Assembly: GCA_039602395.1 (NCBI GenBank) | Contig: JBCNJP010000023.1 | Coordinates: forward strand, 83,696,566-83,760,565 | DNA length: 64,000 nucleotides | Reading direction: 5' to 3' | Origin: Deinandra increscens subsp. villosa | Taxonomy: Eukaryota; Streptophyta; Magnoliopsida; Asterales; Asteraceae | Part shown: positions 34,363 to 46,533 of the stretch, one piece after another | Layout: each line of letters opens with the position of its first letter | Position numbering within the stretch: position 1 is the stretch's first letter | Position numbers and translations under genes: made by a program | Notes under the pieces: generated by a model | What the model was told of the DNA's origin: nothing | The model's input: only the letters and a program-made list of their open reading frames with translations | Database searches by the model: none

Positions 34363-37300
34363 TTACATGTAGCATTTTCTCAACTGCGCGGAGTTCCAGG
34401 TGTGTGGTACTGGTTTTCCGTTGAACTGCGCAAGTTCATATGCACCCTTTCCCAAGTCTTTCTTTATCACCTAAGGCCCCTCCCAATTTGGACTGGGCTT
34501 TCCAAACGGGAGTGCCCGACTTGCCTCATTCCTGCGTAGCACGTATTCTCCTTCTTTAAAGAATGTTTTTCGGACATGTTTGTTATAATACTTTTTTAGC
34601 TGCTCCTTGTATTTTTGTTCTTTAACCGCGGCTAATTCGCGGCGCTCCTCAAGGAGGTCCAGATTGTGGCGGAGCTCCTCATCATTGTTGATGAGACAAC
34701 TGTTGAGGTGCCTGTAAGATGGGATTCCAATCTCCGCGGGGATCATAGCCTCTGAGCCATATGTTAGGCTGAAGGGTGTTTCGCCGTTGCTTGATTTTTT
34801 CATTGTTCGATGGGCCCATAAGACGTGCGGGACCTCATCTACCCAGGAGGCGCCCTCGAAATCAAGTCTGGTTTTTATGCCATCAAGGAGACTTCTATTA
34901 ATCCTCTCCACCTGGCTGTTCCCTTGCGGGTGTGCGGCCGAGGTGAAGGTTTGCTGGATTTGCAACTCCTCACACCATTTCCTGAGGAGCTTGTCTGCAA
35001 ATTGTGTTCGATTATCAGTAACCAAGTAGAGCGGGATACCGAAGCGACAGATTATAAATTCCCCCAGGAATTTTTAACGTTAGCGGTTGTGATTGTGGCG
35101 AGAGGTTTCGCCTCTACCCACTTGGTGAAGTAGTCTACCGCCACTATTAGGAACTTTACCCGCCCTGCAGCTTCGGGGAAGGGACCAACGATGTCAACCG
35201 CCCACTTTTGGAATGTCCACGCGGACGTTACTGGAAATAAATCATTCTTTGGTCTGTAGATCATGAGTGCGTATTTCTGATAGCTGAGACATTTTCGCAG
35301 CTCCTCCACCGCCATGCGTGCATACCCGGTGAGTAGAAGCCTGCACTCTTCAACTTTTCTACCACAGCTTTAGGCCCCGCATGAATTCCAAAAATGCCCA
35401 TATGTACCTCCCAGATAAGGTAATTAGCCTCTTCCGGATCAACGCATCAGAGTAAACGGCCTAGGTACATCCGCCTGTACAAAAACCATTAATCATATGA
35501 TAGATCTCGCATTTGCTTCGCAACTTGCGGGCTTTTCCTTTATCTTGCGAGAGTTTTCCATCTGTCAAATACTTCACGATTGGGGTTGTCTAATTGTCAG
35601 GCGAGTGTTGGGCCAGATTCACTCGGTGCACCTGTATTTCCGGATCTTTTAATTTATCCACATGCACATTCTGTAAAGGCTCCGTAAAACAGGAGGCTAG
35701 CTTGCTTAACGCGTCTGCCTTTTTGTTTTTGCTTCGAGGTACATGAATTACCTCACAGGTCTCAAAAGCTTTTATGAGCGCTTTGCAGATGCTCAGGTAC
35801 TTTGACATTGATTCATCCTTAGCCTCTTATTCTACGTTAATCTAGTTTGCCACCAGGAGAGAGTCTATATGCGCACGGATATGTTTGGCTCTATGTTTTA
35901 GGGCCAGTTTAAAGCCCGCAATCAAGGCTTCATACTCTGCTTCATTATTGCTTGCGTGGAATTTTAACTTATATGCACGTGCATATTCTTTTCCTACGGG
36001 GCTCATTAGAATGACCCCCGCGTCGGCACCCTCCATGCCGGATGCACCATCAGAATGTAATTTTCAGACCTAGTTGGCGGGAATCTCCTTGATCTTTGGG
36101 ATGCAAAGTTCTTTTGGTGAAAGTTGTGTACCCATAGGAATCTCAGAAATGAAATCCGCAATGACTTTCCTCTTAACAGCTATGCGGGGCTTAAAAGTCA
36201 CAATATACACCCCTAGCTCTATAGCCCATTTGCATAGGCGTCCCGAGAGATTAGGTTTTTTTAGCACATGTTAAAGTGGGTAGCTTGTTAAAACTTCAAT
36301 GTGATGCGCTTGAAAGTACCTTCTTTGCCGGCGAGAGGCGTGTAACAGCGCGAGCACCAGCTTCTCCAGTATTGAGTAATTACCCTTCGCATCACTTAGA
36401 ACTCTGCTTATGTAATAAATGGGGGTTTCGACATCCCCCCTCTCCACCAGAAAGACAAAACTGACGGCCCGCGTTGATGCTGAAAGATAAATTTTCAATG
36501 GTTCATCAATGCGGGGGGGGGGGGGGGGATGTTAACGCCGGCAAGTTAACCAAATATGCTTTAAGATCCTTAAAAGCCTGTCCTGTCTCAGATGTCCATT
36601 CGAAATGGTTGTCCGCCAGACACTTTTTCAAAATTGTGATAAAGGGTAAGGATCTTTCTGCATGTTTAGATAAGAATCGGTTGATAGCGACCAGTCTTCC
36701 ATTAAGTGCTTGTACCTCTTTCAGAGAGGCGGGAGATGGCATTTCTATAACCGCAACAACCTTTTCAGGTGGACGCGGAAACCTTCTCTTGTTACTACAA
36801 CGCCCAGGAACTTGTCCTTCTCCATGCCAAAAGAGCATTTTCCTGGGTTCAACTTTATATTGTTCTTCTGGAGAGCGGAGAATGTTTCCACAATGTCTGG
36901 AAGCAGGCAATCTCTTCCAGGCTTTTTATCACCAGATCGTCCACGTAAACCTCCACGTTCTTCCCTATCTGCCCTTTGAACACCTTGTCCATTATCCTCT
37001 GGTAGGTGGCCCCCCGCATTTTTTTATCCAAAAGGCATCTTTGTGTAGTTGTAGATGTCGTTTTCGGTGTAAAACGCGGTCTTTGCCTCATCTTCTCTGG
37101 CCATTTTGACTTGATGGTAGCCCTTGTAGGCGTCTAAAAAGCATTAATCGAAAGCTGACCAAAGAATCTACTTTCGCATCAATCACAGGGAGAGGGTACG
37201 CATCCTTAGGACAAACCTTGTTCAAATTGGTGTAATCGACGCACATGCGCCAGGAGCCGTCAGCCTTGGGTACATTTACTGGATTTGCCAACCAAGTTGA

Positions 37301-37731
37301 GTCTTGAATTTGGTGGACTATTCCTGTTGCTTATAATGTCCCCACTTCTGAAGTTATAAACTTTTTCCTCTTTTCCCCCATGTGCCTTTGTTTCTGTACG
37401 TAAGGCTTAGCGTCTTTAAACACTCTCAGATGGTATTTTGCAACGTCTCGCGGACACCTGTCATGTCGCTATGGGTGAACACGAAGATATCGATATTTTC
37501 CCGTAGGATTTGTTTTAAGTGATATCTGATTTTTTGCGTCAATGATGCGCCCAATGCTATCGTTTGATCAGGAAAGCGAGTGTTAATGGCCCATTTTTCT
37601 GTTTTTTTAGTGGGTGGTGCGCGTGGTTGGGTAGTAACCTCTGCAATCATGATAGGCCTGTCAGCCCACACCTGGGCGACCTCCCGCGGGGTCGGGAGTA
37701 ATAATAGACCATGGGCCGTGGAGATCGCAGC
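34363..37731 (-). pseudogene. Tat B pol (part of PR, RT, two RNase H, INT)
   Basis: Same domain order as copy A. INT: VTDNRTQF and NSQVERINRS (here S for the G before QVER), with the upstream half WAVDIVGPFPEA separated by a one-base deletion near 35070 relative to A. Archaeal-type RNase H N-terminus: ADAGVILMSPVGKEYARAY and NEAEYEALIAGFKLAL (36036-35842). RT: ANPVNVPKADGSWRMCVDY, GATYQRIMDKVFKGQ and VEVYVDDLVIKS. The protease C-terminal part (37731-37426) is cut by the chromovirus. The G homopolymer at 36513-36528 differs in length from copy A. Confidence 0.8.
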
Positions 37732-39019
37732 TGTCACACCCCCAATTCCCACTAACGGAGTTTAATCGTGTGGGGTGTGAACCAGACCAGGACCCGAGTC
37801 ATTAGTTACATTAAACATAAGTTGAGGGTTCGAAATGTAAATATATTTTCAAACGGGAAATATCAATCAGAGTTAAAGTTTAGCGGAAGCTCGTGAAAGT
37901 CATGTTGCGCAAAGACAAAGCGCCCGATAAGTAAATATCAGTTCAAGTTGAAAAAGATTTGAAAACTGAATTCCCAAAATAAAAGGTTTTAGTCAACGTA
38001 CGTGCCCAAAATCAGATACTCCTAGCGTCCTGCAAAGCATGCATAAGAGCAAGTGTCAACTAATGTTGGTGAGTTCACATAAGCACATAAATATAACTAG
38101 TATAGTTATGCAGTACGAATACAACAGTTTTTATTCGTATATAAGCATGTATATTAACAGTACAATCCATATCGTAGGTAGCGAGCCTAAGTTCATGTCA
38201 CTAAAACGTTCGCAACCGAAGCTGACCAGTTAGTTGTAGGAATAATTCCTTACGTGGTTTGCCTTCCCCGTGTCTACTCGATCACGGTAAGTTTAGGCTG
38301 ACATTGTCCTCAGTCCGACCGCCAGTCGGGTGGTGCATCTCGTGCCCGCTGAGTGGGGTTTGTCAGACCCCCAGTAGTACTACCCAATATCCCCTCGCTA
38401 TTTGCTATTAACGGTTCGATAAGTAAGGACTTTCAAAGATAAAGCATTTTACGTGAACATGTGATATATATTGGATTTCTACTTTAATCATACATAAAAG
38501 TTGTTGTGTTATCACCCTAACCCGGGTGTAACGTGTTTGCGTGTGTTATCGTCCAAAACCCGGACGTAACGTAAAAGGTTGTGAAACTCACCTTAGGGTG
38601 CGCTGCTACAATTTAGTAAGACTCCGAGTCTTGAGTAACTACCGAGCACCTATCGATTTTACATACGTTAGTGTGTGACCGCACATGAGTCACATAGCCT
38701 AGACGACGGTTCATTGACAAGTGAATTCATACGTGACTTGTGTGATAGCTTTCAACGTGTGATAAAAACCATTTATTCGAAATCGAGTTGACAATGACGT
38801 TTAGCCAAAATCGCAAGGACTTACAAAAGCGGATGCGAGTATATTATTACTAATAATATACGTAAAGAAGATCGGAAAAACATATATGTTCATAACTACA
38901 AATATATGGATGTAGTCGAAAGTGTGAAAAATAAAACGTCAATATATATATTTATATGTCGTGTCAAAATTTCAAGAGTTTTAAACAAAAATTTTAAAAC
39001 GTTTTCATGACAATAAATC

Positions 39020-39067
<48 letters not shown>

Positions 39068-39278
39068 CATATATATATATACTTATTTATATGTTTAAAA
39101 ACTAACTTTTATTTTTAATAACGAGACTATAAAATTTCAATCTATTTAAATCGTAGTGTTTTTCATAATATAAACGTTCAACAAGAATTTAGGTCCAATG
39201 TAATGTAAGGAACAACCGGGGATTGGTTTTAGATCACAAAAAGATTTTAATAAAGGAAAAATAAAATATACAGAAATA

Positions 39279-39350
39279 GGGAGGTTGCAAGGCTCGAACC
39301 TGTGACCTCCCTGTTACAAACCCAGCGCTCAAACCACTACGCCAGTAGGC
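39279..39350 (-). other. tRNA-like module 1 in the chromovirus LTR
   Basis: On the minus strand an A-box TGGCGTAGTGG (39344-39334) lies 33 nt before a B-box GGTTCGAGCC (39300-39291). Between them GCGCTGGGTTTGTAACAGGG resembles an anticodon arm with a central TGT. The other LTR has the same module at about 48082-48153, but with GGCTCGAACA, which damages its B-box. It is not a standard functional tRNA gene. Confidence 0.55.
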
Positions 39351-39447
39351 GATTTGTGTTAAAGATCGATCGGAAATCTTTTTATCAAACAGAAATAGGA
39401 GCTGGTTCAAAGCGCATAGGAGAAAACAAAAAGAAATCGGCTTTAGG

Positions 39448-39520
39448 GAGGGTGGCCAGGTTTCGAACCCAGGACCTCTCTGTCCTCAGCGAACGCAACA
39501 ACCAGCTGCGCCACCCATGC
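39448..39520 (-). other. tRNA-like module 2 in the chromovirus LTR
   Basis: On the minus strand an A-box TGGCGCAGCTGG (39513-39502) is followed by a B-box GGTTCGAAACC (39469-39459). The whole is bracketed by the complementary heptamers GGGTGGC and GCCACCC. The second LTR carries the same module at about 48251-48323 with both boxes intact. Confidence 0.6.
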
Positions 39521-40806
39521 GCTGGTGTTGTTTTTCAGTTGCTTAATTATATAAGCAGTCCCAAACTGCCCTCATCTTCTTCCCCATAACTCCGGTGGCC
39601 GGAGTTCTATTCCGGTCACCGGAAAATCGCGAGCCTAGAACCAAACTGAAGAGAAAGGTGCGACTAACATAAAGATGTGCTTACCTCGAATCAAAGATGA
39701 TTTTTGACTCGTTTATGAAGCCGAAACGAAACCGAAAACCTCGACTCCGGCGCTTGACGTTGCTCCGTTTCTGAATCCAATGCTTCGGGGTTACTCGGTG
39801 GTGGACAACGATCTCAATGATGTATAAAAAGGGTAGAGAAACAGTGATGTTGGCCGGAATTTTCCGAGTTCGCCGGAAAAGGAAAAATAATCGAGAGAGA
39901 GATTGATTGAGGGTGAGAGTGATCAAATGAGGTTGAATTCTCCTAATGATTGAAGGTTGGGACTGATCAGTAGAGATTCGAACATAACCGAAGGATTAAT
40001 TTCAGATTTAAGTGATGTCGGTTACCGGGAATAGAAACGATCGACTGTTCCCTTCGTTTCATCATATCGACTTTGATCATTTGGCAAAGTTGGTCCCTCT
40101 TTAATTTACAAATTAGGAAATCAGGTTGTGGTAAATCACATAATAGCCCTTACAGGTTTTGTAATAAAATACAAGTTTAGAAAGTTACAAGTTGGGTCCC
40201 TCAACTTTTGAAAATATTAACGAACTATCTAACGGAGATAACTTCATAGTGAAAAACACGAGTGTATGCCAAAGCATATTTTAGCGAACGACGTTAATAC
40301 AATATAAACCTATATATGCTTCACATAAAATTATAGTTATAAATCCATAACTATATGTTTTTAAGTTCCTATAAAATTATAGAAACGTTTCGTGCGATTA
40401 CGTGACACATCGTCACCTAAAATCATAAAATACAATGTGTATATATATCGCATAACAAAAATAAATATAATTGTCACATAAAATGACAAAACGTTTTCGT
40501 GAAATCATAAAATATAATTTATATAAAATTATAAATTATATACATTCAAGTTGGTCGACCGACGTCTAGACTCATGTGCAAAGTTCGTGTAACTATTCTA
40601 GTTAACGGAGGTAACGAACGTTATCGAAATACAACACAAGTTATTAACAGGGTTAACCTGGGAAATTGCCGGTTGTCACATCATCCCCTTGTTAAGGAAT
40701 TTTCGTCCCGAAAATTGCCTTAAGTTGCTACGGTTTCTGTGGAAGGAATAGAAAAATTTTAGGGTTGCTACATCATCCCCTTGTTAAGGAAATTTTGTCC
40801 CAAAAT

Positions 40807-42075
40807 TTAACTCATATCTTGATTAGATGTTGAGGCTTGATCAAATAGGTGAGGATATTTATTTCTCATCTGATCTTCTCGTTCCCACGTGAACTCCGGT
40901 CCACGCTTAGATTACCATCTCACTTTGACGATGGGAATTCTATTTCGTTTCAGTGTTTTCTCCTCACGTCCCATGATTTCCACGGGTTGTTCGATAAATA
41001 GCAATTGTTCATCGATTTGCAGCTTCTAATGGAACTATAAGAGTGTCATCAGCTAAACACTTTCTCAGGTTCGAAACATGGAACACGTTGTGCACTCCAT
41101 CCAATTCAGGAGGTAGATTTAAACGATAAGCCTCCGGACCAAGGCTTTCGGTGATCTCGAATGGTCCAATTCAGGAGGTAGATTTAAACGATAAGCCACC
41201 GGACCAAGGCTTTCGGTGATCTCGAATGGTCCTACATAACGGGGATTCAACTTCCCGCGCTTGCAAAGGCGTACGACACCTTTCCAAGGCGATACTTTCA
41301 GTAGTACTTTGTCGCATACTTTAAATTCCAATGGCCTTCGGCGTTTATCAGCATAACTCTTTTGTCTATCTCTTGCCGCTTTCATGCGGTTTCTGGTTTG
41401 CACGATTCTCTCTGTTGTTTCGTGCACTAATTCAGGTCCAGTGACCTCGGCCCAACAGACCGGTGATATACATTTTCGTCCGTAAAGATCCTCAAATGGA
41501 GCGGCTCCAATACTGGTATGGTAACCGTTGTTATAGGAGAATTCTACCAGCGGTAAATGCGTTTCCCAATTTTTGCCGAAGTCGAGCACACATGCTCTAA
41601 GCATATCCTCGAGAGTTTGGATGGTACGTTCAGTCTGTCCACCTGTTTGAGGATGATACGCGGTACCTATATCTAAGCGAGTTCCCATCGCTGTTTGTAA
41701 GGATCTCCAAAAATTTGAAGCAAACCTAGGGTCTCGGTCAGAGATAATAGATAAAGGTACTCCGTGATGCTTGACAATCTCCTTGAGATAAACCTTTGCA
41801 AGTTTGTCTGTTTTGTCATTTTCCTTGATAGCTAGGAAATGAGCGGATTTTGTTAACCGGTCAACGATAACCCAAATCATATCGTTACCGTTAGAAGTAC
41901 GGGGCAATCCCGTGATGAAATCCATCGATATTTCTTCCCATTTCCATTCAGGAATTTTAGGTTGTTGAAGTAATCCTGCTGGCTTTCGATGTTCAGTTTT
42001 GTCCTTAGCGCACGTCAAGCACTTGCTGACATATCTAGCGATATCAGCTTTCATATTGGGCCACCAGCCCACCAA
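40807..42075 (-). pseudogene. Chromovirus integrase with chromodomain-like tail
   Basis: The integrase frame is open 42075-41119. Zinc-finger end: CLTCAKDK. Catalytic triad: D in ISMDFITGLPR, D in IISDRDPRF, E in GGQTERTIQTLE. The GPY/F module is NPRYVGPFEITESLGPVAYR. A 65-bp tandem duplication (41101-41230) then shifts the frame. Beyond it the minus strand still encodes DGVHNVFHVSNLRKCLAD and, in another frame (about 41016-40840), a chromodomain-like stretch with QPVEIMGREEKTLKRN, IPIVKVRW, GPEFTWEREDQM and YPHLF. That stretch has a TAA after KVRW; the terminal TAA is at 40807. Such domains guide insertion into modified chromatin. The tail is not translatable in frame in this copy. Confidence 0.85.
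41101..41230. repeat. 65-bp tandem duplication at the INT/chromodomain junction
   Basis: Units 41101-41165 and 41166-41230, both starting ccaattcaggaggtag, with one visible difference (cctccgg/ccaccgg). 65 is not a multiple of 3, so it frameshifts pol. Confidence 0.9.
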
Positions 42076-43620
42076 TATAGCACCTTTAGGTCTTGATACA
42101 TTTTGTCAGAACCTGGATGGATCGAATAACGGGACTTGTGAGCCTCGTCCATTACCAATTCTCTAAGATTTCCATGCAAAGGTACCCATATACGGTCATT
42201 ATAATAACGAAGTCCATCAGACTTAACTTCAGAAGTTCCATATATGTCACGCAATGATTCAGACCTGAAATTCTCCTCCTTTAGGGCCTCTTTCTGAGCA
42301 TCCCGGAGTCTATCCGGTAGCCCTGTATGGATCGTTAATTGGAGAGCTTGAACCCTTCTAGGTTTAACATGCTCCCTTCGACTCAAGGCATCGGCCACAA
42401 CGTTAGCCTTGCCTGGATGATACTTTATCGCAAGGTCGTAGTCGTTTAGCAATTCGACCCACCTACGTTGCCTCATGTTGAGTTCCTTTTGTTCAAATAT
42501 ATGTTGGAGGCTCTTGTGATCAGTGAATATCGTACACTTGGTACCGTATAAGTAGTGCCTCCAAAATTTCAAGGCAAAAACAACTACGCCCAACTCTGGG
42601 TCGTGAGTTGTGTAGTTCTTCTCATGATACTTTAATTGCCTTGACCCGTATGCGATGACTTTACCTCTTTGCATCAAAACACATCCGAGTCCTTGGATTG
42701 ACGCGTCACTATAGACCTCGAAGTCGTTAATCCCATCAGGTAAAGATAATATAGGTGCAGTACAAAGTTTCTCTTTCAAAGCTTGGAAGGCTGTCTCTTC
42801 CTTGTCTCCCCATCTGTACTGAATCCCTTTGTGTGTAAGAGCGGTCAATGGTTGAGCCAACTGAGAAAATCCCTTTATAAAACGACAGTAGTAACCCGCC
42901 AAACCCAAGAATTGGCGAATCTCCGTAAGTGTTCTAGGGGTAGGCCAACTCTTAATGGCCTCAATTTTGGCTGGGTCAACGTGAATACCTTGTTTGTTGA
43001 CGATGTGACCCAGAAATTGAACCTCTCGGATCCAAAAATCGCACTTAGAGAATTTTACGTAGAGTTGTTCTTTCTTTAACAATTCTAAGATTAACTGTAG
43101 ACGTTCCTCGTGTTCTTCTTTTGTTTTGGAGTAGATGAGGATATCGTCAATAAATACTATGACGAATTTGTCCAGATAGGGCTTGCACACACGGTTCATG
43201 AGATCCATAAACACAGCTGGTGCATTTGTCAGCTCAAAAGGCATGACCAAGAATTCATAATGACCGTAGCGTGTTCTGAAGGCTGTCTTTTCGATGTCCT
43301 CCTCACAATGTGCCATCCTTCTTCTTGACGAATAATACTGGTGCTCCCCATGGTGACGAGCTAGGTCTAATAAAACCCTTATCTAGCAGTTCCTGCAGTT
43401 GTGTGGATAGCTCATTCAATTCGTTCACCACTAGACGATATGGTGCACGCGCGATCGGAGCTGCTCCCGGAGCAAGGCCAATCCCAAATTCTCCTTGCCG
43501 ATGCGGAGGAAGGCCAGGTAATTCCTCAGGAAATACCTCCGGGTAATCGCGTACGATCGGGAAGTCTTCGATTTTTCTCTCCACCCTGGTTTGGTCCATA
43601 ATTGTGGCCAGGGTTACCAC
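42051..43620 (-). pseudogene. Chromovirus reverse transcriptase/RNase H with internal deletion
   Basis: The first part (43620-43303) holds PIARAPYRLVVNELNELSTQ and SSPWGAPVLFVKKKDGT. The second (43316-42051) resumes with EEDIEKTAFRTRYGHYEFLVMPF, VFIDDILIYSK, RNase H DFEVYSDASIQGLGCVLMQRG and ADALSRREHVKPR. Between KKKDGT and EEDIEKTAF the family normally has about 50 residues, including the DLRSGYHQ motif with the first catalytic aspartate. Here they are missing, and the frame also changes. RT is therefore inactive. RNase H and the connection are otherwise intact. Confidence 0.88.
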
Positions 43621-43692
43621 GTGTCCTTTCCGAAGACACTTCTGCGCTTTAAGGTATGATATGATCCCGGAGACAGCACCTCCATTTTCGCC

Positions 43693-45394
43693 CTAAATTG
43701 AGAGTACTTCTCCTCCTGCTACGGGTATTCGTATGACTTTTTCTTGACAAACGATTTCCGCCTGATGTTTGGATAGCCAATCCATGCCCACTATGACGTC
43801 GAAACTACCGATGGTAAAAGGCATAAGGTCTATACTTAGTTTATGACCAGATAGTTCTAATGTGCAGTTTTTAACTAACTGAGTGGTGTCAAGAAGCTTA
43901 CCATTTGCTAATTCAACCGTATACCTAGCTTTTAGTGGGGTTTGGGTAGCCTTAATAAACTTACAGAACTTAGTCGAGATAAAACTTTTCTCAGCACCAG
44001 TATCAAATAAGACATTTGCGAAGTAGTTGTTTAGAAGAAACTTACCGCTAATGACGTTGGCATCGTTTCTTGCTTCACCAGAACCCATAACGAAAGCTCG
44101 CCCTTTGGCGCCATCTCCACCATTTCTACCACCATCACCACCGTTGTTATTGTTGTTACGGTGGTTGCTGTTGTTGCCAGCATTATTATTATTATTCCTT
44201 CGGAGCTGCGGGCAGTCCCTCTTTAGGTGCCCTGGTTTTCCACATTCAAAACACCCTCTAGGGCCTTCATTATTCTGCCTCTGGTTCTGATTCTGATTCT
44301 GATTCTGATTTTGATGGGACGGTTTTTGTAGTTCACCCCAACAGTTCTTAGCCTCATGGCCCCCTTTACCACAACGCTCACATGTGAGTTTCTTGCATGC
44401 CCCATTGTGGTGTTGGTTGCACCGATTGCAGAACGGTGCTCGTCCCTTGTACCCATTGTGATTCTGATTACTACCACCTTGGCGGTTCTGATTACCGCCC
44501 CCGCTGTTGGTGTTACCGTTGTTATAGTCACCCCTGGAATTGTTGTATCTCTTGTTTTGGTTGTGAGAGTTAGAGGATCTCCCATTGTTGTTGCCACTAC
44601 CATTGTTGTTGTTACTAGAGTCGTCATCTCTCTTTCTTTTCCCATCTAGGGCAGTTTTGGGGACCTTTCTGGGTGGCAAAGTTCCTTGCTCTATGGCCTG
44701 GTCAGTCAGCTTATGGGCCAACCTGATAGCATTCTACACATTTGCAGGGTTTGAGGCAGTAACCATCCCCTTGATTTGTGGAGCTAATCCATCTACGTAC
44801 CTTTCAATCCTTTTGAAGTCAGCATCAACCATCGTAGGACGCAACACCGCATACTCATGGTAGCGAGCGGTGTACTCTTCAACCTCAGAACTTACCATTT
44901 TCAAGTTCTGGAACTCACCTTCCAACCTTTTGACCTGATCGCGAGGACAATACTCCTCCATGATGGCATCTTTGAATTTCTGCCAAGTCATAGCATTTGC
45001 CGCATCGAGCCCTAACATTTTGATTTGCGCGTTCCACCAAGTGAGGGCAACTCCCTCGAGTGTAGCGGTTGCGAAATTGACCCGATTCGCAATTGGGCAG
45101 TTATACATTGAGAACACATTTTCTGATTTCTCCTTCATCACCCTTGAACGTGAGCGGCTTACAATCCATGTAAGTTTTGAAGGTGCATTGAGCTGGGCCT
45201 GGGTTTGTTTCATGAAATCATTTCGGAGAATAATTTTGGAAAGTGAGAGAAGAAGAAAAAAAAATGTAGTCAATTTTTCGTCTGTTTTACTTATCACCAT
45301 TATTGTTTCCTTGCACTTGAGCCACAGCGAGTGCTGTCGCAACGTTTTCATTTATCAACGCTTAGATCTGAGCTGCTGTGAGGTGTTCAGCCAT
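43693..45394 (-). pseudogene. Chromovirus gag and protease
   Basis: The likely start is ATG 45394 (MAEHLTAAQI), with a TAA right after QI and a later frame continuing NENVATALAVAQVQG. Gag core: VALTWWNAQIKMLGLDAANAM, WQKFKDAIMEEYCPRDQVKR, ERYVDGLAPQIKGMV. A long Asn/Gly-rich linker carries zinc knuckles CERCGKGGHEAKNC and CFECGKPGHLKRDC plus a preceding CNRCNQHHNGAC. The protease follows with VLFDTGAEKSFIS and FDVIVGMDWLSKHQAEIVC. The frame changes near 44725 between the gag core and the knuckle region. Repeated CAGAATCAG-type codons give the NQNQNQ tract. Confidence 0.85.
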
Positions 45395-45655
45395 GATTTT
45401 GTTTTCCATGAAAAGCATTCAAATAATTAATATACCCAATATTAATTTCATTAAGCACTAAACAATTATTCATGCATCCATCCATCACACGACATAATTT
45501 TTAGAAACACATTGGTAAAATAAAGATGTAATATCCATTACAAAATTTAAATCCAACCATGATGTATCTCAGTATTTGAAACATTCAAAATAAAATGAAC
45601 ACCCAGTCAATTTTATTCAAAGTAACAAAATAAAAGATAAAGAAGACAGATTTGA

Positions 45656-46354
45656 TCATGGATCAATAACATCTGGTTCTTCCTCCATGTCCTCTTGAGG
45701 CTCATCCTCAAAAGGTTCTTCTTCAAGGGGTTCCTCCTCTTCATCTTGAACAGGAGCACCTTGAACTTGCAGGGCTGCCATTTGTGCTTGGAGGGTGGCG
45801 ACCTGCGCCGCAAGTGTCGCGTTGGAGTGGTGAAGCATTGCATTGGAATGTTGGAGTTCAGCAATTTGATGTTGTGCTAGATGCAGTTCATGCTCCAACC
45901 CTGCTGGATTGGGTCGTGACTCAAGCTCGGTGATCCTATTACGGATACCCATTACCCCCTGGGACAAGTTGTAGTGGTAGGTTTCCTGTTCCCTTTGATC
46001 GGCCCGCAATCGCTCAATTTCTCTATCGCGTGTGCGATTGCTGATGGAATTTTGTCTGGTTTCTCCAAGAGTGTTGTCATAGGCGGCTATCAGTCCCGCA
46101 ATGACCCGCTTCAAATCAAATGGTAGGTCAACTCTGGCCGGCACATGATACATGTCAAGCAACCGGTATGTTGTCGGACTCAACCAACTGTAATCGTTTG
46201 GTGCACGTCTATCAGGACGTATATGCCGATCCCGAAGGAAGTCCATTATCGTGTACTCAGGCTGCTCAGGCTCGTGGCCTTGCTGGTTGGAGGATGATGA
46301 CTGTTCGTTGGCAATTTTCTTTCCCTTACCCCTCGTGTTATCGTGTGGTGCCAT
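45656..46354 (-). CDS. Extra ORF upstream of chromovirus gag (coiled coil, acidic tail)
   Basis: A 232-residue intact frame between the PBS (165 bp upstream) and gag (262 bp downstream). It starts MAPHDNTRGKGKKIANEQ, with a basic, Ser/Gln-rich N-terminus. A folded-looking segment follows (YTIMDFLRDRHIRPDRRAP, WLSPTTYRLLDMYHVPARV). From about residue 110 there is a long heptad-like coiled coil (EIERLRADQREQET to LAAQVATLQAQMAALQVQG) and an acidic tail of Glu/Asp. I do not recognise it; standard Tekay elements have gag as their first ORF. It keeps an open frame while gag, RT and the chromodomain of the same copy are broken. Confidence 0.65.
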   Translation of the reverse strand: MAPHDNTRGKGKKIANEQSSSSNQQGHEPEQPEYTIMDFLRDRHIRPDRRAPNDYSWLSPTTYRLLDMYHVPARVDLPFDLKRVIAGLIAAYDNTLGETRQNSISNRTRDREIERLRADQREQETYHYNLSQGVMGIRNRITELESRPNPAGLEHELHLAQHQIAELQHSNAMLHHSNATLAAQVATLQAQMAALQVQGAPVQDEEEEPLEEEPFEDEPQEDMEEEPDVIDP

Positions 46355-46518
46355 ACTGTCAAAACCCAGACAGACACAAACAAAGGAAAAACAACCTAAT
46401 GTGAGTAATCAATTTTTGGCACGCAAGAATAAAAATGTTTTTGGGAATTGTTATAACTAATGATCAATAACAGTTACAGTTTAGAATTTTTGAAAATTCT
46501 AGTTCTCTGCAACCAAGG

Positions 46519-46530
46519 GCTCTGATACCA
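46519..46530 (-). other. Primer binding site (tRNA-iMet) of the chromovirus
   Basis: The minus strand reads TGGTATCAGAGC three bases inside the 5' LTR. Confidence 0.9.
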
Positions 46531-46533
46531 ATC

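Larger units (their letters stand above)
37732..40680 (-). repeat. Chromovirus 3' LTR
   Basis: 2949 bp with tgtcaca ... tgtcaca ends on the plus strand. Contains a (ta)n tract near 39022-39063 and the two tRNA-like modules listed separately. I see no protein-coding content. Confidence 0.92.

Noticed and set aside
39302..39589. 95-residue plus-strand frame in each chromovirus LTR (also 48105-48392)
   Set aside because: It reads through the two tRNA-like modules in the opposite direction. There is no protein signal.
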